A stretch of 64,000 nucleotides of DNA, taken from assembly GCA_024449915.1 (NCBI GenBank), contig JAMZAV010003171.1:186001-250000 (forward strand). The letters are read 5' to 3'. The position numbers were made by a program, and so were the translations under genes. This document shows positions 10,246 through 22,070 of this stretch, one piece after another; position 1 is the first letter of the stretch; each line of letters begins with the position of its first letter. This DNA is from Sweltsa coloradensis. Its lineage: Eukaryota > Arthropoda > Insecta > Plecoptera > Chloroperlidae. Under the pieces are notes generated by a model. It worked only from the letters and a program-made list of their open reading frames with translations, searched no databases and was not told the origin of the DNA.

Positions 10246-10737
10246 CAATAGTTTATCCTGTGATTTAATACAACCTAGTTCTGCTAATTATTGTATTATG
10301 ACTACAGTAGTAGTTTCTTCCGTTATTCCTTTTTTTTCTCTTCCTGTTTAATTAATAGTTAATGTTAATTTCGATGACGCTACCACCCTAGGTCATGGGC
10401 GACCAGGGGGGCGTGTACGTTGGCGGCGGCCTGAACACAGATCCTGGACTTCCGGACGGAGTTTGCACGGTGCCAGCTAGATCGCAGCACCTTCCGCGAT
10501 GTTTAGCGTGTCTGCCTGATGCATTATAGTATCTTATCTAGTGTGCAGTGCCTCGTAAATCGAAATAATATTCGATTTTTTCATTTATCAACGATCGAAA
10601 CGGAAATATCTGACAGCTAGGATCGGGAAATAGGCCTAGGCTAGGCTTCGAGTGAGTGAGCTTTGCACGCAGTTGTTGTGTAGGACTACGATTCGAAAAC
10701 TAGTTTATTTTTTTGATAAACACCAAACTAAATCATT
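10246..10737. other. Unassigned; possible 5' UTR or promoter of the BED gene
   Basis: Contains a GC-richer section (10380-10500) and CCTAGG-type palindromes. The last ~120 bp before the ATG at 10738 are AT-rich. No TATA element or CpG island can be assigned with confidence. Confidence 0.25.
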
Positions 10738-11145
10738 ATGATTTCGGAAAGTGACAAAGACGACCCTGCAGACTTACTTGGAGCAGATAATATCAATCGT
10801 AAAAAGGCGTCCGTGTGGGACCATTTTGTAAAGCAGGATGGTAATTCTGCTATTTGCAAGTACTGCAAAAAGTCACTAAAGACCAACACGAGTAGCACAT
10901 CTGGCTTGCTACGCCATCTGAAGAGTGCCCACCCCCCAAAATATCAAGTGTTGCAGCAGAAACTAAAAGCACCTGGTAAGGATTAACTATCTTCCCCTGG
11001 TCCTGGTCTTGGCCTAGGGCCTAGGCCCAGTCCCCAGGCTAGGCCTACCCTTGGCCCTAGGGATAGTTGTAAAATTTTGGTTCTTTAATTTACAGACAAT
11101 CCCAAAGAACCTACGCTCACAACATTTTTTAATGGAATGCCCATG
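10738..11145 (+). pseudogene. BED-type zinc finger gene fragment, two exons
   Basis: Exon 1 starts at the ATG at 10738. It encodes a BED finger: VWDHFVKQD...CKYCKKSLKTN..SGLLRHLKSAH, with the C-x2-C and H-x4-H ligands. It ends inside a Gly/Asp codon at a GTAAGG donor (10977). A tract ending TTTAATTTACAG (to 11095) is a good acceptor. Exon 2 continues in phase with DNPKEPTLTTFFNGM and is lost after about 11145. BED fingers followed by such a linker start hAT transposases and host ZBED genes. The transposase core is absent, so this is a truncated hAT or ZBED relic. Confidence 0.7.
10977..11095 (+). other. Predicted 119-bp intron
   Basis: GTAAGG donor, pyrimidine-rich TTCTTTAATTTACAG acceptor, and phase kept across the join. 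The middle is packed with CCTAGGCC-type palindromes. Unspliced reading hits TAA three codons in. Confidence 0.65.
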
Positions 11146-11329
11146 AAGTCAACTGTATACTGTATTAATATTATAATACAATGTTGGCTCTGTCTCTTGT
11201 CAACAGTCTGGTCGCTCAATGGCATGTGAAATATTTGGTTATCTTTTACAATTTTTGTAAGTTGAAGTTAACTTACTACTACATATAAAGATGCCTCATT
11301 CCAAGGATCATAGTTTCTTTATTTCTCGG

Positions 11330-12096
11330 CAAATTTCCCGATCCCATCCCGATTCCCGGATTTTGTAACAGGGTTCCCACTTTTTTTTTAGAATCATTTT
11401 CCCTGACTTTACCAGTTTTCCAGGTCTAGTTTTGCTTAATTCCAGGTGTGATACACGCCCAAAAATAGCTTGCCGGGAACGCAGCACCCCCTCGATACGC
11501 TCTCAAAAAATTTTACACATACATAGGCTCAGTGTTGAATTCAGGTTTTTCATCCCGGGTGGGCTATATAATATCCCAGGGGTATTATATAGGGACCAAG
11601 TAGGGACCAAGACCAAGCGCCGCAGGCGAAAATTTTGAAAATCAGGTTTTTAGAGTGCGTTTGGTGCGTTTTAGAAAAAAATTGTGGGTTGAATGCAATA
11701 CCAAAATAATGTAGTTTTTGTGTTATTGTGTTGTGGACGCTTGACTAAATATCAGCTAGATTTCACCTTCAAACCGCAAGATTCCCAAAACGGTTATTTT
11801 AGCAACGAAAACAATTTTTTTTTCTGACTTTGGAGTCGGGAAAACATTTTCACAAATTTGGTGAAAATATATGATTTTTGAGTAAACCTAATAAGCAAAG
11901 ATAAAATAAATTCCAATTTTCCCTGACTTTTCCAGGTTTTTGAATTTTTTCCTCAATTCCCTGACTATTCCCTGACATTTTGACCCATATTTTCAATTCC
12001 ATGACTTTTCCAGGTTTTCCAGGTCGGTGGGAACCCTGTGTAATGTAAATTTCCCGATCCCGTCCCGAGTCTGAAAATTCCTTTCCCGCACACCCC
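11330..12096. mobile_element. Outer TIR element, partial, carrying an inner MITE
   Basis: AATTTCCCGATCCC-type sequence flanks the inner MITE on both sides (about 11332-11363 and 12046-12075), and the right side ends CGCACACCCCTA, a form seen in hAT MITEs (TAGGGGTGTGCG). The matching left end is not seen, so the outer element is cut on the left. Confidence 0.5.
11369..12038. mobile_element. 670-bp MITE with CAGGGTTCCCAC ends
   Basis: Perfect 12-bp inverted ends, CAGGGTTCCCAC (11369-11380) and GTGGGAACCCTG (12027-12038). TGTAA directly abuts both sides (11364-11368 and 12039-12043), a 5-bp target duplication. The interior has many CCCTGACTTTTCCAGG-like runs near both ends and no protein. The superfamily is uncertain: the ends look hAT-like, but hAT normally duplicates 8 bp. 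Confidence 0.8.
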
Positions 12097-13433
12097 TAAT
12101 GGCCACATCCTTAGATAGCATAGCTATCTTTGTAAACAATCAAAGACTGAACATAACCTCAATCACTCCCCTTGACATCCAGGAAGCCAATAGTGCAACT
12201 ACTGTCTTCACAATGAACTCTCAAACCTATTCAGTGTCAGCAATCTACAGATCACCAAGTGGACAGACCAGGAACTTTATTTCACAACTTGAGCAAAGTA
12301 CACATTTATGGAACCCAAGATCAATTGATCACAAATTTCTTGTTGGGGACATTAATATTAATATTCTAGATAATCCATGCACGCAAATAGCGAGTGAGTT
12401 CCTTGATATTCTCTGTCTACAAGGCTTTACATCCTGTATTAACATCCCGACAAGAATAACACCCAGAAACTCATCTTGTATAGATCACATATTTATCAAC
12501 TCAAAAAACGATCTAAATTGCATCCCCACAATACTTCAAACCTCCATAACAGACCACTACTTAACAGCATTTACTTGGCAAACATCTCCCAATACAGAAA
12601 GACCAGCTAGGCCTACAGATGATACTGAGCAATGGATAGAAAAAAATAGAGTACAACTCATTAATAACCTCATTAAACACAGAAACCTGGAACACTACAC
12701 TAAACGTCACAGATAACCCCTCTACAGCAACAGACAACTTTGTAAACCAACTAAACGAACACATATTAAAGGCCACTATAATCAAACCAAAAACAAGAAG
12801 TAAAATTAAAAAACTTAAGCCTTGGATAACCAACGGCTTAATAACATCAATTAGGAAACGCGATGCAATGAACAGACAAGTTAAAATAGATGCAAAATAC
12901 CGACTAGAGCACAATCTACCTGAAAATCTTATATTCAAAAAGAGATACATTACTTTCAGAAACTTACTGAACACTCTCTCATACAAAGGGCACGCAACCA
13001 GTACTATAAGGATAAAATTAATTACTCTAATAACAACCCAAAACAAATATGGAAAATAATAAATGAAATTACTCACGCTAAAGCACGAAATCTCGGAGAA
13101 AAATAAAGAAATTTATATTGACCAACTACACACTAAAAAATCAACCAACACAAAAATTATTTCAAACCATAAGCACTAAAAACAAAGCAAATACAAGACA
13201 TCTCTCAAGTCATTTCTCAACGTCCACCGCCATACACCACATTGCACTATAACTACCTCCTTTCCCACGCACACGTGCATATGCACCTATGTGGGTTTTC
13301 AGATCTACATACCTGTCTAGAAAATATCACTATTAAATGCTTATTATAGTAACTGATGTATACAAACAGAATAATTTAATTTAACATACATGTACAAAAA
13401 GACTGAATAAAACTTAATCTTATCTTATCTTTC
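12097..13433 (+). pseudogene. LINE endonuclease part with original 3' end; RT deleted
   Basis: Bases 12099-12716 encode the second half of an APE endonuclease: AIYRSPSGQTRNF, VGDININILDN, TRITPRNSSCIDHIFINS and an SITDHYL block (the SDH position). After a frame change near 12690 the linker before the RT continues (LKPWITNGLITSIRKRDAMN, about 12820-12870) to about 13060. The RT itself is missing. A 3' UTR ending AATAAAAC and (TTATC)n at 13405-13430 follows. The ATG at 12099 is chance: the element is 5'-truncated against a MITE. CR1/Jockey-type by motif. Confidence 0.8.
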
Positions 13434-13892
13434 TCGACAAAACTGTGTCTCACACTTTTTGTTTAAGTAAACCTCGTCGCATTGATTTCTGCGAAACACA
13501 GTGAAAACTTTGAGCATTGGTTGGCAAATATTGTTAGGAGGCTCAGTGAGCCTAGTTTGATAATACCAACCTCAAAAATTGTACAATGAGATAACGAGCT
13601 TTTTCCCGATAAGAAAAGTAAACAAAACCTTTAATCTGGACACAACCGACAAACTGCTCTCTTGAAGTATTAGTTTTTAGGCTCAATTATTTGGATTTAT
13701 CGTCCCATGCATGAAATGTATTTTGAGCTTTTTGAAAATTAAAATATTTCAAAACCGTATTGTTGAAATTAGCACATGAACTCCAAGATGTGTAGGATTA
13801 AACTAATCCTATTAAGTTATTCAAACCAGTTATACAAATTAAATGTGTAACACATTAGAACAAAATCCCCAGAACCGAAACCAGCACCATTA
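13434..13892. other. Unassigned AT-rich stretch
   Basis: No long frame, no inverted ends and no recognised repeat between the LINE tail and Rep-E. Confidence 0.3.
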
Positions 13893-13980
13893 TTGAGTGT
13901 CAAGGCTGTAATCTCGCACTGAAAAGAAGCTAACACTGACCAAACATAAACTTCACAACCTGTGCGGACGGAGTAGACGG

Positions 13981-14072
13981 ATTGGTTTGGATATTGCCTA
14001 ACGTCTCATATTTATGCAACTTGGCTAATCGAGACGAAGGGAGGGACGTAAGGGATGACGCGGGGGGACAAG
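13981..14072 (-). repeat. Rep-D fragment 1 (tail end)
   Basis: GGATATTGCCTAACGTCTCATATTTATG through GACGCGGGGGGACAAG, matching the first 90 bp of the fuller Rep-D copies. It sits inside Rep-E, abutting ACAACACTGAGAT, the junction also seen near 57410. Confidence 0.8.
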
Positions 14073-14653
14073 AACAACACTGAGATCACAAACGCTTTAC
14101 TGCGTAACAACAAAAGCTTTCAGTCTCGACAGAACAGACATTCTCTTAAAGATAACAGACATCTAACCTAACACATTCAGCAGAAACAGAAGCCAACGCC
14201 ATTGTGCTGTGAAGGCCGAACAAGAGCGGAAAAAAGCACAGCACATTAATTGTGTCAAGGCTCTTATCTCACATTGAACAGAACGTAGCATTTTCTGAAC
14301 ATCAACTCCTCAAGCTGCACGGACGGAACAGACGGAACAGACGGAGCACAACACTGAGATGACGAACGCTTCTCTGACAAGCAGTACAGATAAAAAGAGA
14401 ACTAAACCTTCCAGTCTCGATAGAACAGACAACCTTCTGAAGTGACAAACATTAAACAGGATGATGAATGAGAACGAGGACACAGCAAAGACTTGAACAA
14501 AGAACACATACAGCAGCAACAGAAGCCAACTCCATGTACTGTGGAGGCCAGAACAAAGAGCGCGGTCAAACCACGTCCGCCTGGGACAAGCACAACAGAC
14601 CGACTGCGAGGCCGGGGCCGGCCAAGGCCGTCTAGATATATCGCTTCACTCTC

Positions 14654-15963
14654 CAGGCCTGCATCTGGCTGCCGATCCTCGCTGTGACGTCACGAGCGTA
14701 GGCCGACTCTCGGCTCTACGCGCTATGCTGTAGCATTGCGCGCTAAACAACATCTCCCAATTTCATTTGTTTCCATGGCATTCCTGGCCATCTGATGCAT
14801 GCTACTTTCAAATACCTACTTTACAACATAGTACTGTGCAGTGTGCACAGACTTGAAAAAGTTTGCACTTCCTGTAAGGTAAGGTAGTAATCAAAATTCC
14901 TTTGAGAATCCTAGTCCAGCGTTGCTTGCATTGTATATCAGGTCCATTGAGTACATATTTTAATTTCCCATTTCCAAGTAATACTTATTTTCGTCTGAAC
15001 ACACATGAGCTATTATGGTAGGTATATTTAGTCTTCAATACAGCTTCAATTAGTTCACGTCTCGACATAGTTGTGTCAACATCTTCTCCAAGCCGAATTT
15101 TGTACGCGTTTGTGTGGGCAGTAGAGTTAAAAGTCCGCGTGAACTCAAGTGCATTTTGTTTAATGTATTACATCGGTGTATTCCTAGAGAGTGATAATAA
15201 TATTTTCGTGTGCAAATAGTGTAATACCCTAACCATGTTTTGTTTTAAACTGACTCTTTTAAAAGTACATTGATACTATTTTGCTTATTGTAAAGTAAAC
15301 TGTGATTCACGTTATAAAATGCTTTCTTCTGCCTTCTAAAACTCTTCGTCCATCTGCTGCAATTTAGGTAAGTTTAATAATAATGTGACTGTGACAAACT
15401 AATTTTTCAATTATTCCAAAATGTTTCTACTAAATGTACCAACTGACGGCATTTTATTCGCAGGCGTCGTAATACCATACACGTACATTCTAATGGCTTA
15501 TTAAATTTTGAGTATAATCTCCACTGTACAAATAACTAAAAAGTGTGCGAGCAGTGCCTGAATATGACCGATTAAACTTTAATGTTAAGACATTATTTGA
15601 ATACAAGATAATCCAATTTATACAATTGGCAATTCAACAAAATGTTTTAAATATACGTATCATTCGAATATATCGTACGTGAAAGATCGATGGTTAAAAC
15701 GAAGAATAAAACGTCAATATAGTTTCTCTTTAGGTGCCGCTTACACTCTCACACGATGTAAACGCGGAACAAAATAAGTTCCAACAGTACCATAAAACTA
15801 TCCTAAACCTTGCGGCATGTATATGAGGGCACCATAAATGAATAATTTTGATATATCAGGCAAAAATTGTGTTCCGCGTCGTGTTATTCCTATACGCGCC
15901 ATGCTACGGCCTCTCGCCAGTCGGCCTACGCTCGTGACGTCACTCAATGCAGTTGCTGGCCTG
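14654..15963. mobile_element. 1310-bp TIR element inserted in Rep-E
   Basis: Left end CAGGCCTGCATCTGGC...GTGACGTCACGAGCGTAGGCCGACT, right end in reverse CAGGCCAGCAACTGCA...GTGACGTCACGAGCGTAGGCCGACT. The long imperfect inverted repeat runs ~100 bp. The other Rep-E copies are continuous here, giving an empty-site comparison. The interior is AT-rich without a credible protein, so it is non-autonomous. I see no clear target duplication and cannot place the superfamily. Confidence 0.75.
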
Positions 15964-16249
15964 TACCATCACGAGGGCCTCGGGCCGGCCCGCCGGGCTC
16001 TCCGCTGTGTGCGTGCAGGCGGTAGTCAAAAGGTGCGGGGCGGCGAGGTAATATCGAAGCTGCACGCAAGGTGCATTGACATATATCAAATCGTGTTGAT
16101 GACAGTGGCGCATGTGCTTTTAGGTGTGTAATTAATTGGTTGAGAGTAATATATGACGATATGTAGTGAGGCTCATCGTAACGACACTATATTGTCGCAG
16201 ATATCACATTTCCAGGGATGTCTCAATTACTTTATCTATTGTTCTTCTA

Positions 16250-16310
16250 AGCTTTAGTTTGCAAAAATACTTTTAAATATAAAGGTATAACTAATTGGCA
16301 ATCTATGGTA
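16250..16310 (-). pseudogene. Short LINE RNase H-tail fragment
   Basis: The minus reading STIDCQLVIPLYLKVFLQTK matches the YSIDCQLIVPSDLKVIF segment of the RNase H relic at 9647-10245. About 60 bp remain, between Rep-E and a Rep-D scrap. Confidence 0.6.
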
Positions 16311-16321
16311 GACTGCTGTTC

Positions 16322-16352
16322 TATTGATTGGATATTGCTAAACGTCTCATAT
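16322..16352 (-). repeat. Rep-D scrap
   Basis: TATTGATTGGATATTGCTAAACGTCTCATA, the tail end only. Bases 16353-16785 after it show no recognised feature apart from short GC-richer sequence. Confidence 0.6.
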
Positions 16353-16784
16353 GTCGAACGTTATACTTACTTGGATATTAATTCTCCATCAAATTTTGGA
16401 TTTTTCAGTGGGGCCACGTCTTCTTGGGACCGTTGCTTAAAAGGCCAACTTAGACCTAGGAATGTGGACTCCTCCTTTGCCTCTTTGCCGTCTAGTCACA
16501 TAGGCTAAGCCTAGGTTTTCACACCTCTACGCCCGGCGATGCAGCAAGGTGAAGAAGTGATAGGGGTATCCTAAGGCTGTGACATTCCTACCCCCTCCTC
16601 CGCAAGGTTGCGGTGTAAGAGAGGTTTGCTGGAGGGGTGGATGGCATGGAACAGAAGAATGAACCAAAAGGTAGCTAGTAAGATTTGAGCGGGGATTCCG
16701 ACTTGTCGCGCCTTTCTCTCCTGAGCAGGGACTACCTGTTCTGTGTCGATTATATTGTGCCTAGCAATTAATAAAGCTTAATTT

Positions 16785-17400
16785 TGCAGTAAGGACTTTT
16801 CTATTTCTACAATTAGGCGACTGTATGTTTCTTTGGTTAGACCGCAGGTGGATTACGCAAGCGTAATATACAACCCATACCACGTGACAGCCATAGCAAA
16901 CCTAGAGCGTGTCCAGCAGCGTTTTATAAAATTTATCTGTTTTAAAAAGGGCGAAACTTATCATAGAAGTAACTATGTCTCTTTGTGTACTAAAAATAAT
17001 CTTGTGAAATTAAGTGACAGGCGTAAGTTTACTGACTTGGTATTTCTCCATAAAATCGTAAACAACGAAACAGATACCAATCTCATAGAATATGTTAATT
17101 ATCACGTGCCCTCCAGATCGACAAGAAAAAACTGTACATTTTACATACCGAGGAGTCGCATTGACATCCATAAATATTCATGTATAAATCGTATCCAAAA
17201 CTCGTTCAATACACTCAGTAACCACACAGACATCGACATACACAACACCCCCATGGACAATTACAAGTCACTGATCAGCCTTGCACTATCTAGTGCAAGT
17301 AACGTAAACATGTAAAATCATCACACACGCACACCGAAACACACTCACGACACGCATACATACATACACACACTCGCGGTGAGTAGACGTGTTTTGGAAG
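16785..17400 (+). pseudogene. LINE ORF2 C-terminal fragment
   Basis: Open from before 16833 to 17315: STIRRLYVSLVRPQVDYASV, IANLERVQQRFIKFICFKKG, KLSDRRKFTDLVFLHKIVNN and a terminal SLISLALSSA. This is the post-RT region of Jockey-type LINEs (LVRPxLEYxSVVW, LExVQRRF). It is intact in frame and relatively young. A CA-rich 3' UTR with (CATA)n-like runs follows to about 17380. The RT catalytic core is missing (5' truncation). Confidence 0.8.
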
Positions 17401-17520
17401 TCGCTCCGTGAATCAGTGCATATAATACAGTTACAGTTGCCTATGGATGTTTGTTTCATTTTCATTTAAGCCAAATGAAAATAATGCGCAAAGTAGTGAT
17501 TTGTAAGTGTTTTGTTTCTG

Positions 17521-18786
17521 ATGTTAGGAAGTGAAGGAGGAAGAAGAAATGATAACCCAAATGTAAGTACAACCAAAGAAAATCGACTCACAATCATGAA
17601 TACACTCACTGGACAACCTGAAACGTACTCTCAAAATAAGAAAACAGCTATAATTCTAGATCACCATCAAGATTTAAGGTTAGACGACTACTTGAAAGCA
17701 ATCGCTGACGAGGTAGGAGCTTCAAACATTATTGCTGCATCCCGTCTGAGTGGGCAACGAATTTGTGTTTATTTAAAAAATGAAGCCATGGCCAATCGCC
17801 TAACGGAAGATCAGGGAATTGAAATAGAGGGGCTGTTTATCGCAGCGCGAAAATATATTAGTTCATCAACTAAAGTTATTCTCTCCAATGTTTTACCTGA
17901 CATTCCCCCAGACACCCTGCTCGAAAAGTTAAGTCTAATTGGTAAAGTTACAAGTCCGATAAAACCCTTAATGATAAACAGCCATTGTGACGACTCTAAA
18001 ACACATAATATCATTCCGACGCATTGCTTACATTATTTTCAATGACCCAGCCAATGTCCCAACCTCATTTCAAATCACCCATGAGGATACAAAGTACATT
18101 ATATATCTCGCAAGAGAAGACGCAAAATGCTATCGGTGCAATGAGACTGGCCACATAGCGAGGAACTGTTCTAGTCTTTCAAAACCAAACACCTCTGCGA
18201 AACCAGGGCTAACGCTAGCACAGGTTGTGGAGGGGAACGGACTACAATCACAACAGTCAATCGTAAACAAACCGGGCGGGAGCAAACATAGTGTCGAATC
18301 AAGTCAAAACCAAAACAACAATACCGTGCAACCGATAACACAGCCAGTACCTGATAAGATAACAGACAAGCCTGACCCACTTAACTCCAAACGAAAGATT
18401 GACTCGGACCCTGATGACGATAACGTGAAAAACAGGCGCACGGACTCGCTAGATACTATGTCATTAGCTGATGACTCAGATAGAGAAAGTGTGAATATAC
18501 TATCAGACGGCTCGATGTCCCAACTGTTAGAACACTCGACACTGGTGCCCAACCGGGTACACTCGCACATTTCCCAATGTCAGCTGACACACTAAATGAA
18601 TTCTTAACGGAAATTAAAGGAAAACCAAAGCAAAACATCCCAGAAACAGTCGCGAAATATACTGATAATATAGACGCCCTTATAATAATGCTAAACGATT
18701 CTAAAAAAGGTGCAAGTAGGGCAATGCTAGCCCGTATAAAGCGTCTTAAAGTGGCACTCGCAAAGATAAAGAAAAGTAACGCATAA
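17521..18786 (+). pseudogene. Tx1/L1-like LINE ORF1 (gag with CCHC knuckle), two frameshifts
   Basis: The first ATG in frame is 17521. The N-terminal ~150 residues form an RRM-like region (AIILDHHQDLRLDDYLKAIA ... GLFIAARKYISSSTKVILSN). A frame change near 17990 leads to FRRIAYIIFND and a zinc knuckle, CYRCNETGHIARNC (18129-18170). An Asn/Gln/Pro-rich linker and an acidic segment (SDPDDDNVKNRRTDSLD) follow. A second change near 18555 returns to the first frame for the C-terminal block (SADTLNEFLTEIK ... LARIKRLKVALAKIKK), ending at TAA 18784-18786. ORF1 proteins bind LINE RNA. Two single-base shifts break it. Confidence 0.8.
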
Positions 18787-18788
18787 TG
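18784..18788 (+). promoter_or_regulatory. TAATG stop-start overlap between ORF1 and ORF2
   Basis: The ORF1 stop TAA (18784-18786) and ORF2 start ATG (18786-18788) share one base. In SART1 of silkworm such overlaps let terminating ribosomes restart on ORF2. The same mechanism is inferred here from the overlap alone. Confidence 0.6.
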
Positions 18789-20231
18789 AATATAACAACA
18801 TTAAACGTGCAAGGTTTATGCAATGACACCAAAAAGTTCGCACTTGAACAATACTCAACACGCCTCAAGTCCGACGTCTTATTACTACAGGAAACTAACC
18901 TGAAGGATATTCCAAAATCCTTAGCCTTGCAACGTTTTCTGTTTCTCATCAACCCTCCCATCCAACACTGTTCAGGCACAATCATAGCTCTAAGAAAAAC
19001 TACAAACATCACCGTTATCAGCCATACAATACTTGTCCCAGGATATCTACAAACAGCCAACCTAAAATTCGACGGATGCAACTTGCTTATTATAAATGTA
19101 TATCTGCCGCACGACACAAACATAGCAAATTACATCCTAAATCAACTTCAAAACATTTTGTCGAAATACAAAAGCAATGAAATTGTAATAATTGGGGGAG
19201 ATTGGAATCTCACAACATACATTAAGGACATATTCAATCACACAGAGCCACGTTACAATGAGGCTAAAAAACTAAAACATTTATTAAACCAGTACTGCTT
19301 TTCCGACGCGTGGCGTGAGTTCAACCCCCAAAAACTGCAATACACCTTCACAAGTCACTCAGGCACAATGTCAAGACTGGACAGAATATACACTCAAGAA
19401 ATAAATATTCCGAAGATAATCAGTACACAAATAACACCATCTTTTTCTGATCACTCAGCATTAACAATAAAACTACGGACCAGCCCAATACCACGCGGTT
19501 CGCCATATTGGAAATTTAACAATAGCCTGCTCGAAAATCCTGACTACATAGAAAGTATAAAAACTTTAATATCATATTATAACGAAATAGACCATACGTT
19601 TCCATCGCAACACTGTGCATGGGACTCACTGAAGAGTGAAATAAAAACACACACACAAACCTTCATTGCCTTCTCAAAATCACATCAAGATGTCCATATC
19701 ACCAATCTAGAACAACAAGTTAAAAGTTTACAGTCCAAAATAAAGTTGACGCCTCAAGAAAAAGAAAAACTCAAACACTTTCATACAGAAATTAGAAAAA
19801 CATACTTGTCACGAGCTGAAGGTTTAAAAGTTAGAACAAAGTGCGCTCTTTATGAAGAAGGTAACACGAATTCAAGTACTTTTCTACAACTCGAAAAGGA
19901 GAGAGCCACGCACAACACACTCTCTCAAATTCGAATAAATGGGTATATTGAAACAAATCACATACAAATTGTAAAAGCAACAAAAGAACATTTTGAAAAC
20001 ATTTTCTCAAACGATGAAACAGTCAACCCAAACTTATTCCCTGAAATTTTTGAGTCGCTGCCTTCCCTGTCAGACTTTGAACGTGAAATGTGTGACGCAG
20101 AGATAACAGAGCAAGAACTAACAGATGCAGTTCTTCAATTAGACCGCGGTAAGTCCCCAGGACACGACGGCTTAAAGGGATCGTTCACCTCTTATGTAAA
20201 GGTGTACCCAGACGTCTATTTACCTAAGTAG
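18786..20231 (+). pseudogene. Tx1/L1-like LINE ORF2: APE endonuclease, RT truncated
   Basis: A 481-codon open frame. The endonuclease shows MNITTLNVQGL, LLLQETNLK (catalytic Glu), IIGGDWNLTT, SRLDRIYTQ and FSDHSALTIK, complete in order over residues 1-235. A linker with basic coiled segments follows (SKSHQDVHITNLEQQVKSLQ). The RT begins at residue ~450 with LDRGKSPGHDGL and stops after GSF; unrelated sequence continues to a stop at 20231. Usual ORF2 proteins exceed 1,000 residues, so RT and C-terminus are lost. The endonuclease itself has no visible lesion. Confidence 0.85.
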
Positions 20232-20802
20232 ACTCCATTTACAACAAATTCTTTCTCGAAAATAATCATAATCACCATATATTAATTGTTAAATATGTAA
20301 TGAAATTGACTATGTTTTCGCCACTTCGCTGTACTGGCAACAACGCACGACACAGCCTTGGCTTCGGAGTCGAGTAGCCGGGTGTCGCGGCGAACTGAGT
20401 TATCGTATTGGACATTTAAAGATGCTTGGCGAGGGGGGATATGACATGTAGTCAAGTATGGCATACTCGCTTCAAATTAGGTTGAAATAAAACGCATGCC
20501 ATGTGTTATTCGGCTCAAGTGTCAAGTGTAGAGGTGTTTACGAAGTTATGTCGTTTTGATAATCGACCTGATAAGCGCACAGCGCACTTGCTGTATACAC
20601 ATTCAAAACACCGTACACCTAGCCGAAATATATATTTACTGCTGATGCCTGTACGTCATTTGTTCATCCTTTTGTAGAATATGCTGTTGATGTGGATTTT
20701 TAAATCTTTGTTTGTGTTTGGAATGGTTCTTCTAATTAATCTATATACCATAAGATATATTATGAGTGGGGTGTGCCTGCATACTCGAACGATATAAACA
20801 AA
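20232..20802. other. Unassigned stretch
   Basis: AT-rich, short frames only, no recognised repeat. It may include the remains of whatever truncated the LINE. Confidence 0.3.
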
Positions 20803-20852
20803 AAACTGAGTGGGTAGACTCTAAATAAAATTTATTTATTTATTATTTATTT
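20803..20852 (+). mobile_element. SINE-A 3' end fragment
   Basis: AACTGAGTGGGTAGACTCTAAAT followed by (TTTA)n is the tail of SINE-A in plus orientation, opposite to the two full copies. Bases 20853-21075 hold nothing recognised. Confidence 0.7.
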
Positions 20853-21079
20853 ATTTATAAGCTAATGGGACTAAGAAGGAAGAGAATAAACATTAAACAC
20901 CAGAGGGCTCTATAGAAAACCTTCACAATTGTATTGCTGAAGATTTCATGCCAATCGGTATATTAACGGCCGAGAAAACAGCAATTTGCTGGAAGTCAAC
21001 GTTATATTCAAAATACTGCCTATTTTCACATGTCCTATATTCTCTTAATTCAAATAAATTCAATTAACTTTAAGTTATG

Positions 21080-22070
21080 GTGGGTTCAGAGGGCGACGTT
21101 GCGACGATAACGTCACGTCGCGAACGACGATGTTGGCCACTAGGTGTTCACATGTGATGCGCGACGTAAACCTATCTGTGCTGTACTGCGCACCACCTGC
21201 AGCCGAGCACATTTTTGGCGCAATTCCGTGAAAATGATGTTAACATTGCGTGCAAAAAACGAATTAGAAAAACGCGTAGGAAACTATTGCTACAACTTCT
21301 AATAGTGAGACTAAGAAATAATCATAGGGGGAGACGTGAAAGACGCAGGTGGGTTCGCCCTATTTTTGTAAGGAGGGAGCAACAAGGTAATTATTATAAC
21401 CTTGTTGCCGAAATGAGGTCAGACGATCCCGAGAAGCATTTGAACTACTTCAGAATGTCAAAAGAAGAATTTGAATAATTTCTTGATGTGAGTTGACCCC
21501 ATTTTAAGGAAAAAAGATCCGTCACGAAGGAGGAAGGCTATCCCTGTGGGTTTGAAGTTGTCACTGACTTTGCGGTAGGTGGTCCTAGGCCTAGGCTAGG
21601 CCCTACTAAGCTGTGTTCTACAGTAGGTAGGACTAGGGCCTAAGAACACAGGCTCTATGATATTAGGTTGAATTTTAAGAGAAAAAAAAAACAGGCTACC
21701 TATACCTATTGATGATATAGACTAATCTGTAGGATAAAGTATAGGGCCTAGGGCTTCATAAAAACTAGACATAGGGCCTAAGCCTGTATAAAATATGATG
21801 ATTTCCCAGGTATTTGGCAACGGGTAATTCCATGGTGTCACAATCCTATAATGAAAGAGTTGGAAAAGTACAAGTAGTTGCATCATCAGGCAAACTTGCA
21901 ATGCCATTTGGCAGGTGATGGGTGACGCTGTCGTACGAACACCAACTGAAGAGCGGTGAAGGCTCATAACTGAACAAAACTTCTACAGGTGGAACTTTCC
22001 TAATTGTGCAGAAAGTCTCGATGGAAAACACGTTGTTCTTCAGGTTGGTGCAACGCGAACCGTATTAATT
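21080..22070 (+). pseudogene. PIF/Harbinger transposase relic
   Basis: The first block (about 21345-21478) reads RRRWVRPIFVRREQQGNYYN and DPEKHLNYFRMSKEEFE, the usual N-terminus of Harbinger transposases. After ~420 bp with no clear coding (intron or insertion) comes the DDE start: RTPTEERW, then NFPNCAESLDGKHVVLQV (about 21985-22050), with the first catalytic Asp in LDGKH. The later Asp and Glu are not found. A CG-rich GCGACGTTGCGACG-type start at about 21092 may be its end repeat. Dead. Confidence 0.75.

Larger units (their letters stand above)
13893..16205 (+). repeat. Rep-E copy 1 (two tandem front units; split by a TIR element)
   Basis: Rep-E is a long repeat with marks in fixed order: TCAAGGCT..ATCTC, CAGTCT(C/G)GA(C/T)AGAACAGACA, GTACTGTGGAGGC, CACGTCCGCCTG, then CAGTCAAAAGGTGCGGGGCG and GTAGTGAGGTTCATCG. 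Here the front unit occurs twice (13893-14225 and 14238-14650). The rear part (15964-16205) is separated by the 14654-15963 element. Other copies are 25590-26810, 55193-55510 and 57410-58210. No coding capacity was recognised; both strands show only short frames. Confidence 0.75.

Noticed and set aside
12561..13076. 171-aa minus-strand hydrophobic frame
   Set aside because: Shadow of the LINE linker on the plus strand, which has clear motifs; Ile/Phe/Leu-rich because the other strand is Asn/Lys-rich.
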